Assembly (NCBI GenBank): GCA_019843655.1
Contig: JACDQD010000006.1
Span: forward strand, 3,960,034 to 4,024,033
Direction of reading: 5' to 3'
DNA: 64,000 nucleotides
Origin: Lethocerus indicus
Lineage: Eukaryota; Arthropoda; Insecta; Hemiptera; Belostomatidae
Shown here: piece by piece, positions 39,772-60,581 of the stretch
How positions within the stretch are numbered: the stretch's first letter is position 1
Layout of the letters: the number at the start of each line of letters is the position of its first letter
Position numbers and translations under genes: made by a program
The notes under the pieces: model-generated
Database searches by the model: none
Told to the model about the DNA's origin: nothing
What the model saw: only the letters and a program-made list of their open reading frames with translations

Positions 39772-40420
39772 CACACAGCCGAGAGTCGTCATTAGGCCCA
39801 ATCACCGGCACCATTTGCCCAAACTGTTATCCGCCCCACTCACTTGTCTCTGTGCCACAGTGTGCCACAGCCTACAATGACTCACACAGCCATACACAGG
39901 ACACACACAGCCGCATACAGAGGGCCAAAGCGGCGGCGGCTTTCGATTGGTGCCCTAATGGCGGGTAAACCACTCCCTTCGCCCCTCCTTCACCCTCCCT
40001 CTTCCACTTTCTCTCTCCCTCTATCAACCCCTCTATCGTCCCCCCTCTCTCTCCCTCTCTATCCCGTCAATCGCTTCATTTAACAGTCGCTGCTCTCACT
40101 GTGCAGTGGCGGAGGTCGGGGGCGGCGGTGATCCCACTTTAAACCGTCGATAATAGCGGGATGCGTAAAACCAGATCTCAATCTAACCGGAGGTCAGATT
40201 AACAAGCCGTATCGAGCGGACGGTTTTTTATATTCTCCGGCGTCTATAAAACTAGCCATACAGGCGAAACAAGAGAATTAATTATAACCCCACAGATAAA
40301 TTCGCCTATAGTGTTTTACAGTAATCATTTATTGTTTAAACCTAATCTGTCGTTTGTAGGCTTGCCGTTGTTCTAACTTTATGTGTGGATTCCGTGTAAT
40401 TCTACTGAGGACAGACGGTG

Positions 40421-40456
40421 GAATGACGATGGCGAAAAACCGAAACCGATCTTGCT
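40421..40456 (+). repeat. hammerhead-like motif remnant
   Basis: TGACGATGGC, a GAAAAA loop, then CCGAAACCGATCTTGC follows the family core, but one stem II pair and the stem III palindrome are altered. Confidence 0.5.
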
Positions 40457-41165
40457 CGGGACCAAATAGACGGTTTAAAGAGTGATTTTTTGCTATTAGT
40501 CAGTGTAAAATTTAATTTTCCGGTAAGACTTGGGAATATAAACGTTTGAGCGGGTTTTAATGATTAATTTTATGTATATAACTTTTAAAATTGCGCCGGC
40601 CTAAAATTAACGTTTTGGCGGCCTACAGCGTATAACCGGGGCCGGGGTTCTGGTTCAATACAACACGTCTCTTTACCAGCTTGGTTTCACCCCCTCCCCA
40701 ATGGTTAAATAACCGAATTGTTGTTTTGACGGCGGGGGATAATATTCATGAGAGGGTGGTCCGGGCTCCCTTTCTAGGGGGCCCCCTCGCGGTGATTATT
40801 AGCAGGCGCTCAAACCCCGGCACAATTCCCGCCTACCAATATGCTGAATAGTCACCCTAATGGAGGTTATTACCTCCACCCTCCATCCTCCCACCCTCCA
40901 ATTCCAATCACTCTCACTCTCTCTAATCCTCGTTTTCGCTATCTCAGGACGTGTGTGCCTATTTATATATAATAAATGTATATACGGGGTGTGGGGGGTG
41001 AAGGGAAATTGAACAGGCGTATCCTCATAGCCACTTAAAATTACTATATTCAGTACGAGGACATAATACTGTGATATTATCACATTATCAAAACAAAAGC
41101 GACCGGTGAATTTGGTAATATATTAACCGTTTATGTTCGTTTCAGCCGTATTTATTTACAAAATT

Positions 41166-41166
<1 letters not shown>

Positions 41167-41196
<30 letters not shown>
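41167..41196. repeat. (TA)n microsatellite
   Basis: A TA run of about 15 units, 50 bp upstream of a hairpin element. Confidence 0.9.
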
Positions 41197-41198
<2 letters not shown>

Positions 41199-41248
41199 AA
41201 TCGAGAGAGCCCTGGTAAATATAAATAAAAAAAATAAATAAAACTGAT

Positions 41249-41315
41249 ACGGCGCAGTGTGATACTAGGCCCGCAAGACTTGCCAGTATTGAGGGACGGC
41301 AGCGTAGTGCGCCGT
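41249..41315 (+). repeat. hairpin element, copy 1
   Basis: It begins ACGGCGCAGTGTGATACTAG and ends GTAGTGCGCCGT. The outer arms are complementary (ACGGCGCA.T with A.TGCGCCGT). The internal GATACTAGGCC is shared with the copies at 53.9 and 58.3 kb. Confidence 0.75.
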
Positions 41316-44300
41316 GCCAATTCGGGCGTATGACTTTTGAATCGTCGTCCGATTTAAGACCGGTCGGTTTAAATATATAATAAATATTTCGTAATATTAA
41401 TAATATATAATAATAAATATGTAATAAAATCGAATATGCGCATGTTTTAAGGTAGCCATAGTACCGATATTACTGCGTATAAGCGTAGAATATTATCGGA
41501 TCTATGTATATTAAAGAAATATATATTTATAAGTACATTTGCCCGGTTCCCAAAAGAAAGTAAGCGTATCTGTAAAATAAATATAGTCAAACAAAGGAAA
41601 TTTATTTATTTATTTTTGTACAATCAACTTTATAGTTATAAGTACGATTGATACATGTATATTTTTCACGTGTTTGTTTCGATAAAGAGATGGTGATCTC
41701 TGGACCAGTGGCGTTTAAGCCGTCGCGGTGGGGATAGTGGATGGATAAGAGAGGAGAGTGACTGAATAAGCAAATTAGGACGAGGAATAAGGCGGGAACG
41801 GGACTTAAGGAACCGGGATTTCGCGACTTCGTCGATGTTGAGGTCAGTATGAATGGTGCGATTTGAAACATACCATATTAAGGATGGTTCAAAGAACTGT
41901 CGATTGGAATCTCTGGACGCGAGAGATGTCGGATGTCTCGGTGGAACCCTATACCGTATGTCCATGTCGGTTTTAGTATGGCTTTGTATATTGTCAGTTT
42001 GTTACTTAAGGTCAATTTTGAGGTCCGTTTTAGTAATGGTCTTAGAATTCCAAATTTGCGGTTTAAGTCGATTCCTTTGAGTCGGGTATGGGGATTCCAT
42101 TCGCAAACTATACGTGTGGCCTAATTTATACCTATTACCCGAGGGGCAGGTTTTTTCAATGTTAATTCTTTAGTCTGATTGGTATCAGCGAATGAGTTCT
42201 CAAACTGCCAGGCGAACTCAAACTGGTTCTTTAAAATTAATGTCCACACCTGTCTTCATTATAGGCTCATCGATGTTAGTTTCAACCCGTTAGGTGTACT
42301 CAGTACCCCGCACAGTGGGGCACGCTGCTGGACGTTTCCCCACTCGAAAGATCGATTCTGAAGAGTGAAATGCCGAAATAGGGCAACATAATGGCTAAAC
42401 GGGAAGTGGGCTCGAGTCGAGAGCCGTGAACTGAAGATTCACGGCCCTCAACGGCCGAAGCCGAAGGGCTCTATAAAATCTGTTATGGTTGCAGTCGTCC
42501 ATTTGCCGCTCATCGTATCCCCATTATCGGGATCCGGGTCGCCTCCCTCCATTCATGGGGTCTGCCGATTGTGCGGTCCACGCCCTCGACAATTAAAAAA
42601 ATAGCGGGCTCGGTACGCCCCCCTCCTCCTCCTCCCGCCCCCTTTGTTTGCCGGCCCCGGCCTATATACAACGGGAGATATACAATAAGTACATTGTATA
42701 CTGCGGGATTGTGAAGTGCGGGGGGAGTCAATTACTTTTTAATGAGGGGGAAAATGTGTACAATTGGCGGCGGCAAGCCACACCAGCTGGCGCAAATGGG
42801 ATTTGGGCCCTTCCCTCCACTATCTCTCACACACGCAGAGAGGCACAAATTGGTTCGGAGATTGACAAATTTCTGACATTATTAACGGCTCCACTGCTCT
42901 GCCGATATATTTAGCAACGGTTCACGGCCTCGCCAGTTCGAGTTTTATTAAAATAAAATCCATTTACGATAAATAATAAGGCAATAAATAAATGAATAAT
43001 AGCTGGGACAATTATTAGGTTACTAAACATTCTCTTGAAACCCAAAACAAGTGAAAGAAATCGGTCAGTATATATTGGGAGAAATATCGATTGTAATTTT
43101 GTTTTAGCTCATTCTCTTTTCATTTATGAATATTTTGCAGACAACACTGCCTGGTGGTGTTTTTTAACCTTAAATTTTGAACTGATTCGTTCTGAACTGA
43201 GGATATGAACGAGTGATTAAGTTCTAGTTTATTTTTATTAATTTTAATATTCGTTCCTCTTTTTTAAAACCAGTATTTTTAAATTGGTGTCCAATTAACA
43301 GAAAGTTAGAAGTAACCGCGAAGAAGGTTAAGTTTCCGTGTAATCCTCAACAAGGTCTTCTGCAATGTTCTCCAGTACTCTAAATGTGGGAAGAGGTCCG
43401 TGGCGAGAAGGGTTAAAGTGGAAGTCCGGCGGTTATCCGGAAAGCGGGGGTGTTTAAAGTTAGCTGGAAACTTTCGATTCCGAAGTTAGCGTTAAGTTGC
43501 CGGTCGGAGTGAAGTTGTTTTCGGAGCCCATCACCCGAGCCGAAATCGGCCGGTACAGAAACTCGTTATAACTCGAAAAGTGAAGCAAAAGTGAAAGAGG
43601 GCAAAGTTCAGAAAGGCTCCAACCCCCCACACCCCCACACCCCCACATCCACTCCTACACGCCGCCATTTCGCATTCCGCCTCCACCATCCCAACATTAT
43701 ACAGCCAGTACTTAAAGTCCCGAGCCAGCACTTACAGTTAAAATTAATTCGTTGCAATCTTCATAAAATTTAATATATCCACTTGGAGGGTGTACTTTCA
43801 ATGCAAGTGTTCGCGAGTACGGTTTTGGGGGTCGTCGTAAAAAGAACATTTACTCTAATTCCACTTTATCGAGGAGATAGTCTCCAATCAATTTTCCGCC
43901 AGTTTCCTCTCATTTTTTCTTCTCCGGTCCAATTGCGAAGAGCGAAAATCAAGTTTAAACAAAGCCCCGTCAAAACAATGAAGAACTGGACCAGTGGTTG
44001 GGCATTTAGCGTGCAGATATTTAGAAACTGACATACGAGTCTTTCCAATTTGAAACGTAATAGAAACTTACTGCGAATAAATTGCTAAATAAATACTTAT
44101 TACAAATAAATATGTATTTGTGTCAAATCTGTTTCAGCGCTTTGTACAACAAACTCCGACAAAAAAAAAACCGATAGAGGTAAAATAATAGAAACATTAA
44201 TAATATATATTATTGTGCAAAAAGGGGTTAATTTAAACACGAAGTGAACGCTTTTATTCGGTTGCGAATATTGTCCCTTTCGATTTAAATTTTGAAACAA

Positions 44301-45101
44301 ATTATCTCTCACCCGTATTAAAGGATTTGGGTTTTGTAAGAGTGGGGAAAAGGTTGTGAAAGCAGAAACACTCGAGTTCAGAACTGGTATATAATCAGCA
44401 CAGTATACGCCATTTTATTTTTTTTTAATCGTCAATAATAATATCACAGTTACACATACAATTCAATAATAACGACATTGAAGTTATTTCGAACATTTTT
44501 CTTTCGCTCTCTTATTCATTTTTTTTGTTTTACTGTTTTTACATAATTTTCAAAGTGCTATCGGTGCGGTACAAAATATCTCAAAATCGTGTCAAAACAC
44601 TACTACTGTAAATACACCCTTATTTCGTTTTCGAACTTGTCCAACCTCGAACTTGATCCCCGTACTTGAGGTCGACTAGATCCAGTGATGAACTTCGCCA
44701 ACTGGCCACTTTGCACAACAAAGTGCTCACGATAGGAGAACTCTCCTCCAGAGGCCGATAATTATCTATGTACAATTACTGGAATAACAAGCAGTTTCGC
44801 TGCGTCCGGCGAATCTCGGTTTTTCCCTTTTTCTTTTTCAGATTTCAGATAGTTAACGGAGAATGTAAATCGAAAAGATATTCCAGGCCCACACTTTAGG
44901 TATTATATATCCCCCTTCTTATGTCTCCCTACTGAAATTCGTGAACACTAAGTTCAGTAATTTTCAAGTAGACTCGTATTAGTGTTTGTCCATTATATTT
45001 CGTAGTCTACTACCGCTCGGTACCCGGGTGGATGTAAACGTCGGGCGGTCTAGAAACAACGGAAGCTCTTCAGAGTGCCCGGAGACGTCATATTTATAGA
45101 A

Positions 45102-53126
<8,025 letters not shown>

Positions 53127-53250
53127 GTTCCCGTCGCCGACTGAGAGGGGCGTCGACCTCGTCAGGAAAACGGTGGGTTTAGCGGCGCCTTTACGAGTGG
53201 TAAACGATTGGGGTCGGCCTGGCCATGTTGGCAGCACTGGGCCCGATCCG

Positions 53251-53306
53251 ATTGGCCGCCGCTGGCCACGCCCACCCCCTCCAACCCCAATTAGCCGGCC
53301 ACGCCC
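53251..53306 (-). promoter_or_regulatory. GC/CCAAT promoter-like cluster of the homeobox gene
   Basis: Upstream of exon 1 the minus strand has CCAAT (53255-53251) and two copies of GGGCGTGGCC (53273-53264 and 53306-53297), which fit Sp/KLF GT boxes. They lie 125 to 180 bp upstream of the start codon. No TATA box is seen. Promoter function is inferred from position and motif content. Confidence 0.4.
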
Positions 53307-53893
53307 ACAACACAGATAACACCCCCAATTATACCCCTATTATTGCCCGCCCGCGTATTCATTACCCCTTTAACCCCCTTCCCCGTTCAACCCCAGTTCC
53401 CTTCCCCTTTCAATTGGGCCATCATTTTCTCCGCCGCGTCCAAATTGCTAGAATATTTAGGAAAATTGTGCCTTATAATGGGGGGGGGGGGGGGGCGCGT
53501 TACCCGGCGAACAATAAAGGAGCTATTCTTCGTTTCCACTTAATTTCTTCTCGTCGACGAAACATTTTTTCGATCATTAGGAAAAATTTTTAAACAAGTT
53601 GTAGCTATCTCTTAAGAGGCGTACCAAAATATCAGAAACATAAATCCGGATAAGTTCGATTAGTTTGTCGTAGTATTATTTACAAATTCTAGAAAATATA
53701 GGGCGGTATTTTTTACCATTTTTTTTTGTCTATTTTAAATCGAAAATTTATCTTTTAGTCATTAGGGACACGCGCGAAAATTACGCCGATATCGCGGTCA
53801 CGATTCACGTGAATAGATACCGCGCTAATTACAAAATTATATACATATAAAGTTATATGGGATATGATACGCAAATTATTTATTGTCGTATTG

Positions 53894-53956
53894 ACGGCGG
53901 TGGTGATACTAGGCCAGCAGGACAGTGTATTGCGGGAGGGCATCACAGTGCGCCGT
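53894..53956 (+). repeat. hairpin element, copy 3
   Basis: It begins ACGGCGGTGGTGATACTAGG and ends GCATCACAGTGCGCCGT. The central CAGTGTATTGCGGGAGGG is the same as in copy 4. AT-rich flanks also resemble those of copies 4 and 5. Confidence 0.8.
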
Positions 53957-55345
53957 GCTGAATATAGCGGGGCCATAGCTTTACCGATGTATTAACTAAT
54001 ATTCCACACACTGTAAATTATATATAATATAAATTTGAAATAATGTAAAATTATCGAAAGTTTTAAAAACATAAATATTTTCACTAATAAATCGTCACTG
54101 TTACGATTATTATCCGTCTACACCCGCTCATTTGTCCTTACCTGAATTTTCTAATTTATTTAATACTCTTAAATTGAAGTTATCAAATTTGCAATTGAAT
54201 GGACATTCACACTGGAATTAGCACCGAGGCGGGCCCATTACATTCTCGACGGTAATTTATAATACATCTTAAATACCCTAAAATGATGAATTAAATAATA
54301 TACACTTAAAACTACCCTTATGAGAGACTTTTATAGAAAACGCTAGTTAATTTGGACCCGATAGGGTGCAGTAGATATTCTCTAATGTATTGTCACTCGG
54401 TTGATACTCATGAATAATCTCATGACGGACATTTTTTCTATTCTATTCTTGCTCAGTTCGTAATAAATAGTTGTCGACACTATTAGTATGAAATATGAGA
54501 GAATGATTGACACATTTTTTTGTCGAACCGGGAATCGATTGAATGGTTCAAAAGCGGTGGTATCGGTATCGGTGTAGAGAGGGTTGCGGTCCGCTCCCCT
54601 TAACCGGGCTGAATGGTGGGGTGGAACACCTCCAATTATAGGGGGTGGGCGGCGGTGTATTCATTAGGCGGTGGCCTCCCATTGTGGCCGGCCCCCTCCT
54701 CCTCCTCCTCCTCCGCCTCCTCCTCCTCCGCCTCCTCCTCAATGGGCCGCCGCCGTCATCATGGGCCACCGTGATCTGATGCCCACTTATGGAGGGCGCT
54801 CTCTGTTTAGAGTTGGCCTGTGGGGGGGCGGCCACTCCCACGTGGAAAAAATAACAATTACCGTACGCATGTTTGCTCCCAGTTAGAGATTTTTTATCCA
54901 GCCACCACCCCCCACCGCAAGCCGATAGCCTTTCCAATTAGCCCTTCATTGTTGGTGCCCTTTCTCCCTTTTCAATTGGAATTATCCCCCCGTTTCTGTT
55001 TTTATTTGCCGTTATTCACTCGCGACCGACGTTAATTAATCGACAATATCGTCCTCGCTTTATCGACCCTGCCCGCAGCCAAAGAAACAACCCCCCGATA
55101 TATATACAAATTAATCGGATTTATCCTCAGATTATCTCCCTCTCATTTCCATTCACTTCGATAATAGTTCGTGACCTAATTGTTATTTCGACAATCGATT
55201 GTTAACTCGACAAGAGGATTCACGGGATTCGTTACCCGCGAGGGTTTGCGCCCTCGTGTCTATTAACATAATTTAGGTAACATAATAAGCGCAATTAAGT
55301 AACAAATTCTACTCTTTCTACGTAATATTAAATTATTTTAAAATA

Positions 55346-55560
55346 CCTGTTTTGTGGTCTGCGAGGGGTCGGAATACCTTAGGTTTCGCGTGTTTCTGTC
55401 TCCTCTCGCCGGTTCGGTCTTTCGCTAGACCACTTTTGGCATCCTCACTGCACTGTCACTGTTGTCACTTGTACTAGAAACTCACTGTACTTGAAACCGG
55501 TCTAGCAAAAGACCGAACCGGCGAGATGAGAACAGAAACAGACGAAACCTACTATTTCGG
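55346..55560. repeat. head-to-head pair of hammerhead-like elements
   Basis: The left arm (about 55381-55431, minus orientation) and the right arm (about 55497-55549, plus) are inverted copies of about 50 bp. Both contain GACCGAACCGGCGAGA in their own direction. The spacer of about 65 bp carries element head sequence. The left arm keeps GGTCTAGC but lacks the CTGA core and stem II, and the right arm starts at GAAACCGGTCTAGC, so neither has a complete core. The left end has the family tail CCACAAAACAGG on the minus strand. Confidence 0.75.
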
Positions 55561-56359
55561 TATTAAATTTTTTCTAAGTCAACCCTCGGGTTCTTCCGTT
55601 CGACCCTTTCCGATGAAATAGCGCGCCGATAGTTTCATAGAGCTTCATCGATGCACAAATTGTAGCCACGATATTATTGCATTGCATTTGGACAGCTCTT
55701 CTACGTTCATACACCACAAGCCATCTGCCCTATTATCCTCACTATAAACTCAGGTATAACGCGGCCATGATGATGTCTCTATTAGAAAAATAATGCATCA
55801 AAATTACAGTTCACATATGGCAACATAATCGAACAAGTTTTCAATTCATAATAGAAAATCCGCCAAATAAATATATAGGCTAAAAACAAACGTATTCTCT
55901 TGCAGTACGTCTCAGTTGATACTCAAGAGTAACCATCTCAAAATCGACAATACATTTTTTCTCAGTTTTTAATTGTTATTGTACGCACACGCAATGTAAT
56001 TAAAATAAATTAAATCATTATTGAAATAATGTTTCAATGTAAATTTGACAATAAATGTTTTATTTCTTTATTTTTATGTTTTATGTCTGGCAAAAGTGCC
56101 AGGAGAACAGAACTTGGATGGTAAAGAGCTAATTATTGAGTTCAGCGGCCGAATCGAACATGAAGCGTTTCAAGATAAACCCCGGCCGGGGGTAGGCTAA
56201 GCGCCAATAATTCAGCTTAATTCAGCGGGGGTTAGGTAGGGTAGGGGGCTTGTGTGTTATACAATTATGCCGCCGCGCTCGGAGCGTGCCCCAATTAATC
56301 TGACTGCCTACCAGTAAGTACTCGACTTTACGACGCCGTTCATCCCCCGCCGCGATATC

Positions 56360-56375
56360 TCTTTCTCTCTCCCCC

Positions 56376-56422
<47 letters not shown>
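56360..56422. repeat. (CT)n microsatellite
   Basis: An interrupted CT run of about 60 bp in GC-rich intergenic DNA. Confidence 0.95.
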
Positions 56423-56423
<1 letters not shown>

Positions 56424-58250
56424 TCAATCGTCTCCCGCAGAGTCAAACCACAGACCAACCCCCCACCCCCAGGATGTTAAAAACAGCGGTCTAAAATTTA
56501 TATTAAAACAAATTTTTCCCAATTTTATCCAACAGTGGCGCCGATGAATTACACTTGCACCATAAATAAATATTGAAAAACCGAAAATTTTTGATATCAA
56601 CGTTCGCTCATTCGCCCTATATTCGGACCGACAGCGGTCCCCAAATGAGATGCGTTTCTTCTAAAGTGAAAAGTCGAAATATCGAAAAAAGTTGCGAGGT
56701 TTCAAAAAATGTCCTCGGATGGACATGGTCGACATTGTTTATAGTGCTGATTTACAGGGACTCGAGTTTATCAAGTTTAGATCGTCGTATGAAAATATAG
56801 GTGGATTGAAAATGTGCTGAAAATACAAGGAAATACATACAGGAACATATAACGACGTATCTATACATATAGCAGTGGGAACACTGCAGAAATTATATGG
56901 TGCAATTTGGTTTATAGTGGTACAAATGGAGTATCGTTTATGTTTGGATAGATATGGAGTAATTAAAAATGGTTTTTGCATTCATCATGAATTACAGAAA
57001 GTTGTTATCATATTGGGTATCTTTGTTGTGTATGAGAATAAACTTTTAATAAAGTTAGATAAACAAACTTATTTAATACATGATCACTCCGCGAGATCAG
57101 TGCCTAGTCCCTTTTATGCTTTTTCATATTGTTATTTGGAAAGAAACAAACTATATCTCAGCCCGGATATCTTGGAAATCTTGAAAGGGTGAAATCAAAA
57201 GTGCATTCCGCATTTGCCTAACTGGTTATTGTCGTTCTCGGATTTTCGAGTGCAGAAGCCCTTTTTACAAAGTGATGAAATAATATAATAATATTAGGAC
57301 GTAAATACAACTGGCGTGGTGGTGGTGGGGGGTCGGAGAAAGGAAAGGTAACGGTAATTGACTTGTTATGAGACGGACGGATTAATTGTAATCGCGCTTC
57401 GTAATTATCCTGGCCAATAGGAAATGGATTTACTTTTTCTCATGATTTCCGCAAGCTCTGTTTGTTTTTTTTGTGAAATGTGATAGTTGAGTTGTGCTCG
57501 GTGGTCGGTTAAAGGCTCCACCCCCGACTGGTTAGGGCTCTAACGAGCTGGGCCCGAGGCAACTGAAAACGCTCGTCCGGTTATAATTGCAAGTGGCGCC
57601 ACCTCTTGTCCACCTCTGTCACTATCTCACACTGTTTCCGCCCAACCACTTCCGGAAACCTCATAATTGCTGCCCCCGGCGCTACCCGAATCCCGCTTTT
57701 CCGGCTAAGGGAGGGGCGGGGGCGGTTGGAGGAATATCTCGTTTTTGCCGTGACACTTAACAAAACGAGGTTCAAAAAACAAAGCGACCGCATTCTGTCC
57801 CTGATTCAGAAACTAATGGTTTATTGGAACGATGCCGTGTACGGGGGATGAAAGGGCACCCCTTGTGGTGGTTTACGACGTCAATATTCATATCGTGTAT
57901 TACAAGCTAAATGACATTTTTTAAGCAGTTCTAACGGTGCTAACAGTACTACTAGGTAAGGAACTAAAAAGAATTGTAGTTCACTGATGTACAAATTACA
58001 AGTTCTTTCTTGTACAATGATCGTACAACTCATTGCTTAGGAACCTAATTCTTCCGATATATTTAGTGAAATTGTGCTCTTCCATTATTTGAACATAATA
58101 TGGGCAACCGAAAACATACTTTGTTAGCCAGTGGTTAGTTTATGAATTATTTCCCGTTTATATTTGAAAAATAATTTATATTCCATTACATCGGAATATT
58201 TTGAACATGAGCGCATTAAAAATATTAGTTTATATGAGATACGGTGGGCG

Positions 58251-58868
58251 GATAATTTATTATCTTGTTAACGGCGCGCTGATACTAGGCCAGCACGACA
58301 GTGTATTGCGGGAGGGTATCACAGTGCGCCGTGCCAAATAGAGCGGGATTATTTACATTCCCCCTTAACCAATTTATGAATAATTTTCCACAAATGTGAA
58401 ACACTTACAGCAAATATTAAATTACGTCAAATTAAGGGATACAATTAACGATTCGCGTTTTCATGAATAAATATTTAAATCCAATAAATCAGTTACTCCA
58501 TCTCACGTATCTGGCCTTTAGTCCTACGTTTCTCTATAACAATATATACTTATATATCATATCATGATACAAAATTATTATATAACATTGTAAATACATT
58601 TATTTAACTCTAATAAATTATAATCGGAGTATAGGATTTATCAAATTTGTAATTAAAAAAGGCCCATAAAAGCATTAATAGAAACGTGTATAAAACCGAA
58701 TCAGCAAGCATGTATCAGCTCAAGGATGATTATAATCAAAGAAACTATGTTACAATACCAATTACCTTAAATTCAATTAGTAAGATTGGAGTATTGTAAC
58801 ATCAAAAAAAACGCAAGGAATATATTTCCTTGTTAGGAAATATCGGATAACAATATTTTTTAATATTT
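58251..58868 (+). repeat. long dispersed repeat with hairpin element, copy 4
   Basis: The hairpin at 58271-58332 begins ACGGCGCGCTGATACTAGGC and ends GTATCACAGTGCGCCGT. Downstream blocks (ACATTGTAAATACATTTATT, AAATTATAATCGG, TTATCAAATTTGTAATTAAA and others) recur in the same order at 60188-60581. An inverted repeat ATGTTACAATAC/GTATTGTAACAT lies at about 58747-58802. No coding content. Confidence 0.8.
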
Positions 58869-58940
58869 CTACCCTCGGCGTTTATTAAACCCACTTTAGG
58901 GGTTGTTAAATGACGTCTCTGTATTAATATCAAACTGTTA

Positions 58941-59035
58941 TTGACGATGGCGATAAGCCGAAACCGGTCTAGATTACGATCAGCCTGAGCGGTGGAAACG
59001 AATAATCAAATGATAATAAAAATAAGATACCGTCC
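58941..59035 (+). repeat. hammerhead-like element remnant
   Basis: TTGACGA-TGGC-GATAA-GCC-GAAACCGGTC-TAG (58941-58972) keeps all core boxes except the first C of CTGANGA. About 55 bp later CCAGCGAGAGGAGACAGAA, part of the family tail, appears after an insertion. Confidence 0.65.
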
Positions 59036-60167
59036 AGCGAGAGGAGACAGAATAAATCTATTACCTCGTTTATAACTTCGGAGGATATTTGTTTCAGTAT
59101 GTATAGGCTATAACTGCTACTATATAAGTTAAGAAGGAGGCGAACAAACCGGTTAATTTCTATTCACGCGAGGTTGTTTTTTTTTATGAAACTGTATACG
59201 GCACGGTTTATTATTTTCTGACGATTCCGTATTTCTTTTTTGTACCCTTTCGTAGGGCAGGGACGGGCTTAATCCTGGCAAATGTGGTTTGAGCGGGAGT
59301 TGTAGTGTCCGCTGGCGGTGGGGGGCTCGGTCGTTAGTCGTTGGTCGTTAGCAGAAACAAGGAGCCGCAGAGTGAACTGGAGCCGGAGCTGGAGGAGCTG
59401 GAGGAGGAGATCTCAAAGAAAGAAAGGGTATATTAGGGAAAAGGGAGCCCGCTGTGTCCTAATGGGAGGCCCAACGATCAGGGCATTACATTCGAGTAAG
59501 GCTCGCCCCGGGACATGGTTGTTGTCGAGGAGAAGGGCACTATCAGTATCAGGGCCCCTCCCCCTCCTCCTTCTCCGCCGCCCTCCCAGTGATAACTAAC
59601 GGCCCTCCACTCCAGTGGTGATTAGCGCACGCCCCCCTCACCCCCACCACCCCAACTACCCCGGCCCCTTTCTCCACCTCGTTAAATACGCACCGCCGAC
59701 CTTTTCAGCGGATAATATTTTCCACGTCCGAGTTCTACTTACACAATCCGGACGAAATTATCCGTCTAAAACAAATAGGGCCTTGTGCAGGGGACCGTCC
59801 AATAATATGATACATGAGTTCGCAGTAGGGCCGCACTGAAATAACATACAACCTTACTTTATTATTATTATTGTGTCCCACTAAATATCTTACCCAGATT
59901 ATTTATTCTTGTTTATACGATACGGATAAATATGTCAATTTAAATTTGCGAGTTACCGCAGTATTGAAATTTGGCGGGAGTATCGAATTCTGGGTTCAAC
60001 TTCGGAATTTTCCTTCAATTATACGTTACTATGTATATGGAAGCTGCTGTTATTATTAACCGTAAACCGAATTTCCATTCAATTTAATAAAAAGGGGAGC
60101 TCATTAGACTAGAAATATATTAAGGAGAACATTTCAAATTGTTAGGTTACATGGGAAATGATTGGAA

Positions 60168-60581
60168 GATAATTTATTAACTTGTTAACGGCGCGCTGAT
60201 ACTAGACCAGCACGACCAGTGTATTGCGTGGGGGTATAGAAGTGCGCCGTACCGAATCGAGCCATAATAATATATAATTATATATCGTATCATAATACGA
60301 AATTATTAGATAACATTGTAAATACATTTATTTAATCCTAATAAATTATAATCGGTGTACTGGAGTTATCAAATTTGTAATTAAAAATGAAAAATGTTAA
60401 ACGAAGCCACCTTTAAAGAAAGTTGCATAAAACCAAATCAGCGAGTCTGGATGAGTGCAAGGATGTTTATAATGGAAGTATCTTATTATAAAAATTACCT
60501 TAAATTCAATAGGTAAGAATGGAGAAGTGTAACATCAAATAGGAAATATGGGGTAATAATATTTTTTAATATTTCCGCCCG
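60168..60581 (+). repeat. long dispersed repeat with hairpin element, copy 5
   Basis: The hairpin at 60188-60250 begins ACGGCGCGCTGATACTAGAC and ends AGTGCGCCGT. The flanks follow copy 4, starting with ATAATTTATTA.CTTGTTAACG, but the segment between the hairpin and the shared AT-rich block is about 200 bp shorter. Confidence 0.8.

Larger units (their letters stand above)
36117..45101. other. intergenic region between ZGPAT and the homeobox gene
   Basis: The genes converge here. From about 37.8 kb the base composition shifts to more GC and CpG, with pyrimidine tracts and scattered TAATTA/CAATTA-type homeodomain sites. No exon is convincing. A 9-bp inverted repeat GTTTCCCAG/CTGGGAAAC lies at about 37593-37648 in a locally GC-rich patch. 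Simple repeats, one degenerate hammerhead-like motif (40421) and one hairpin element (41249) are listed separately. Confidence 0.5.

Noticed and set aside
44675..44760. Plus-strand stretch reading DELRQLATLHNKVLTIGEL before a stop
   Set aside because: Only about 28 codons, no acceptor with a pyrimidine tract, and no recognised family.
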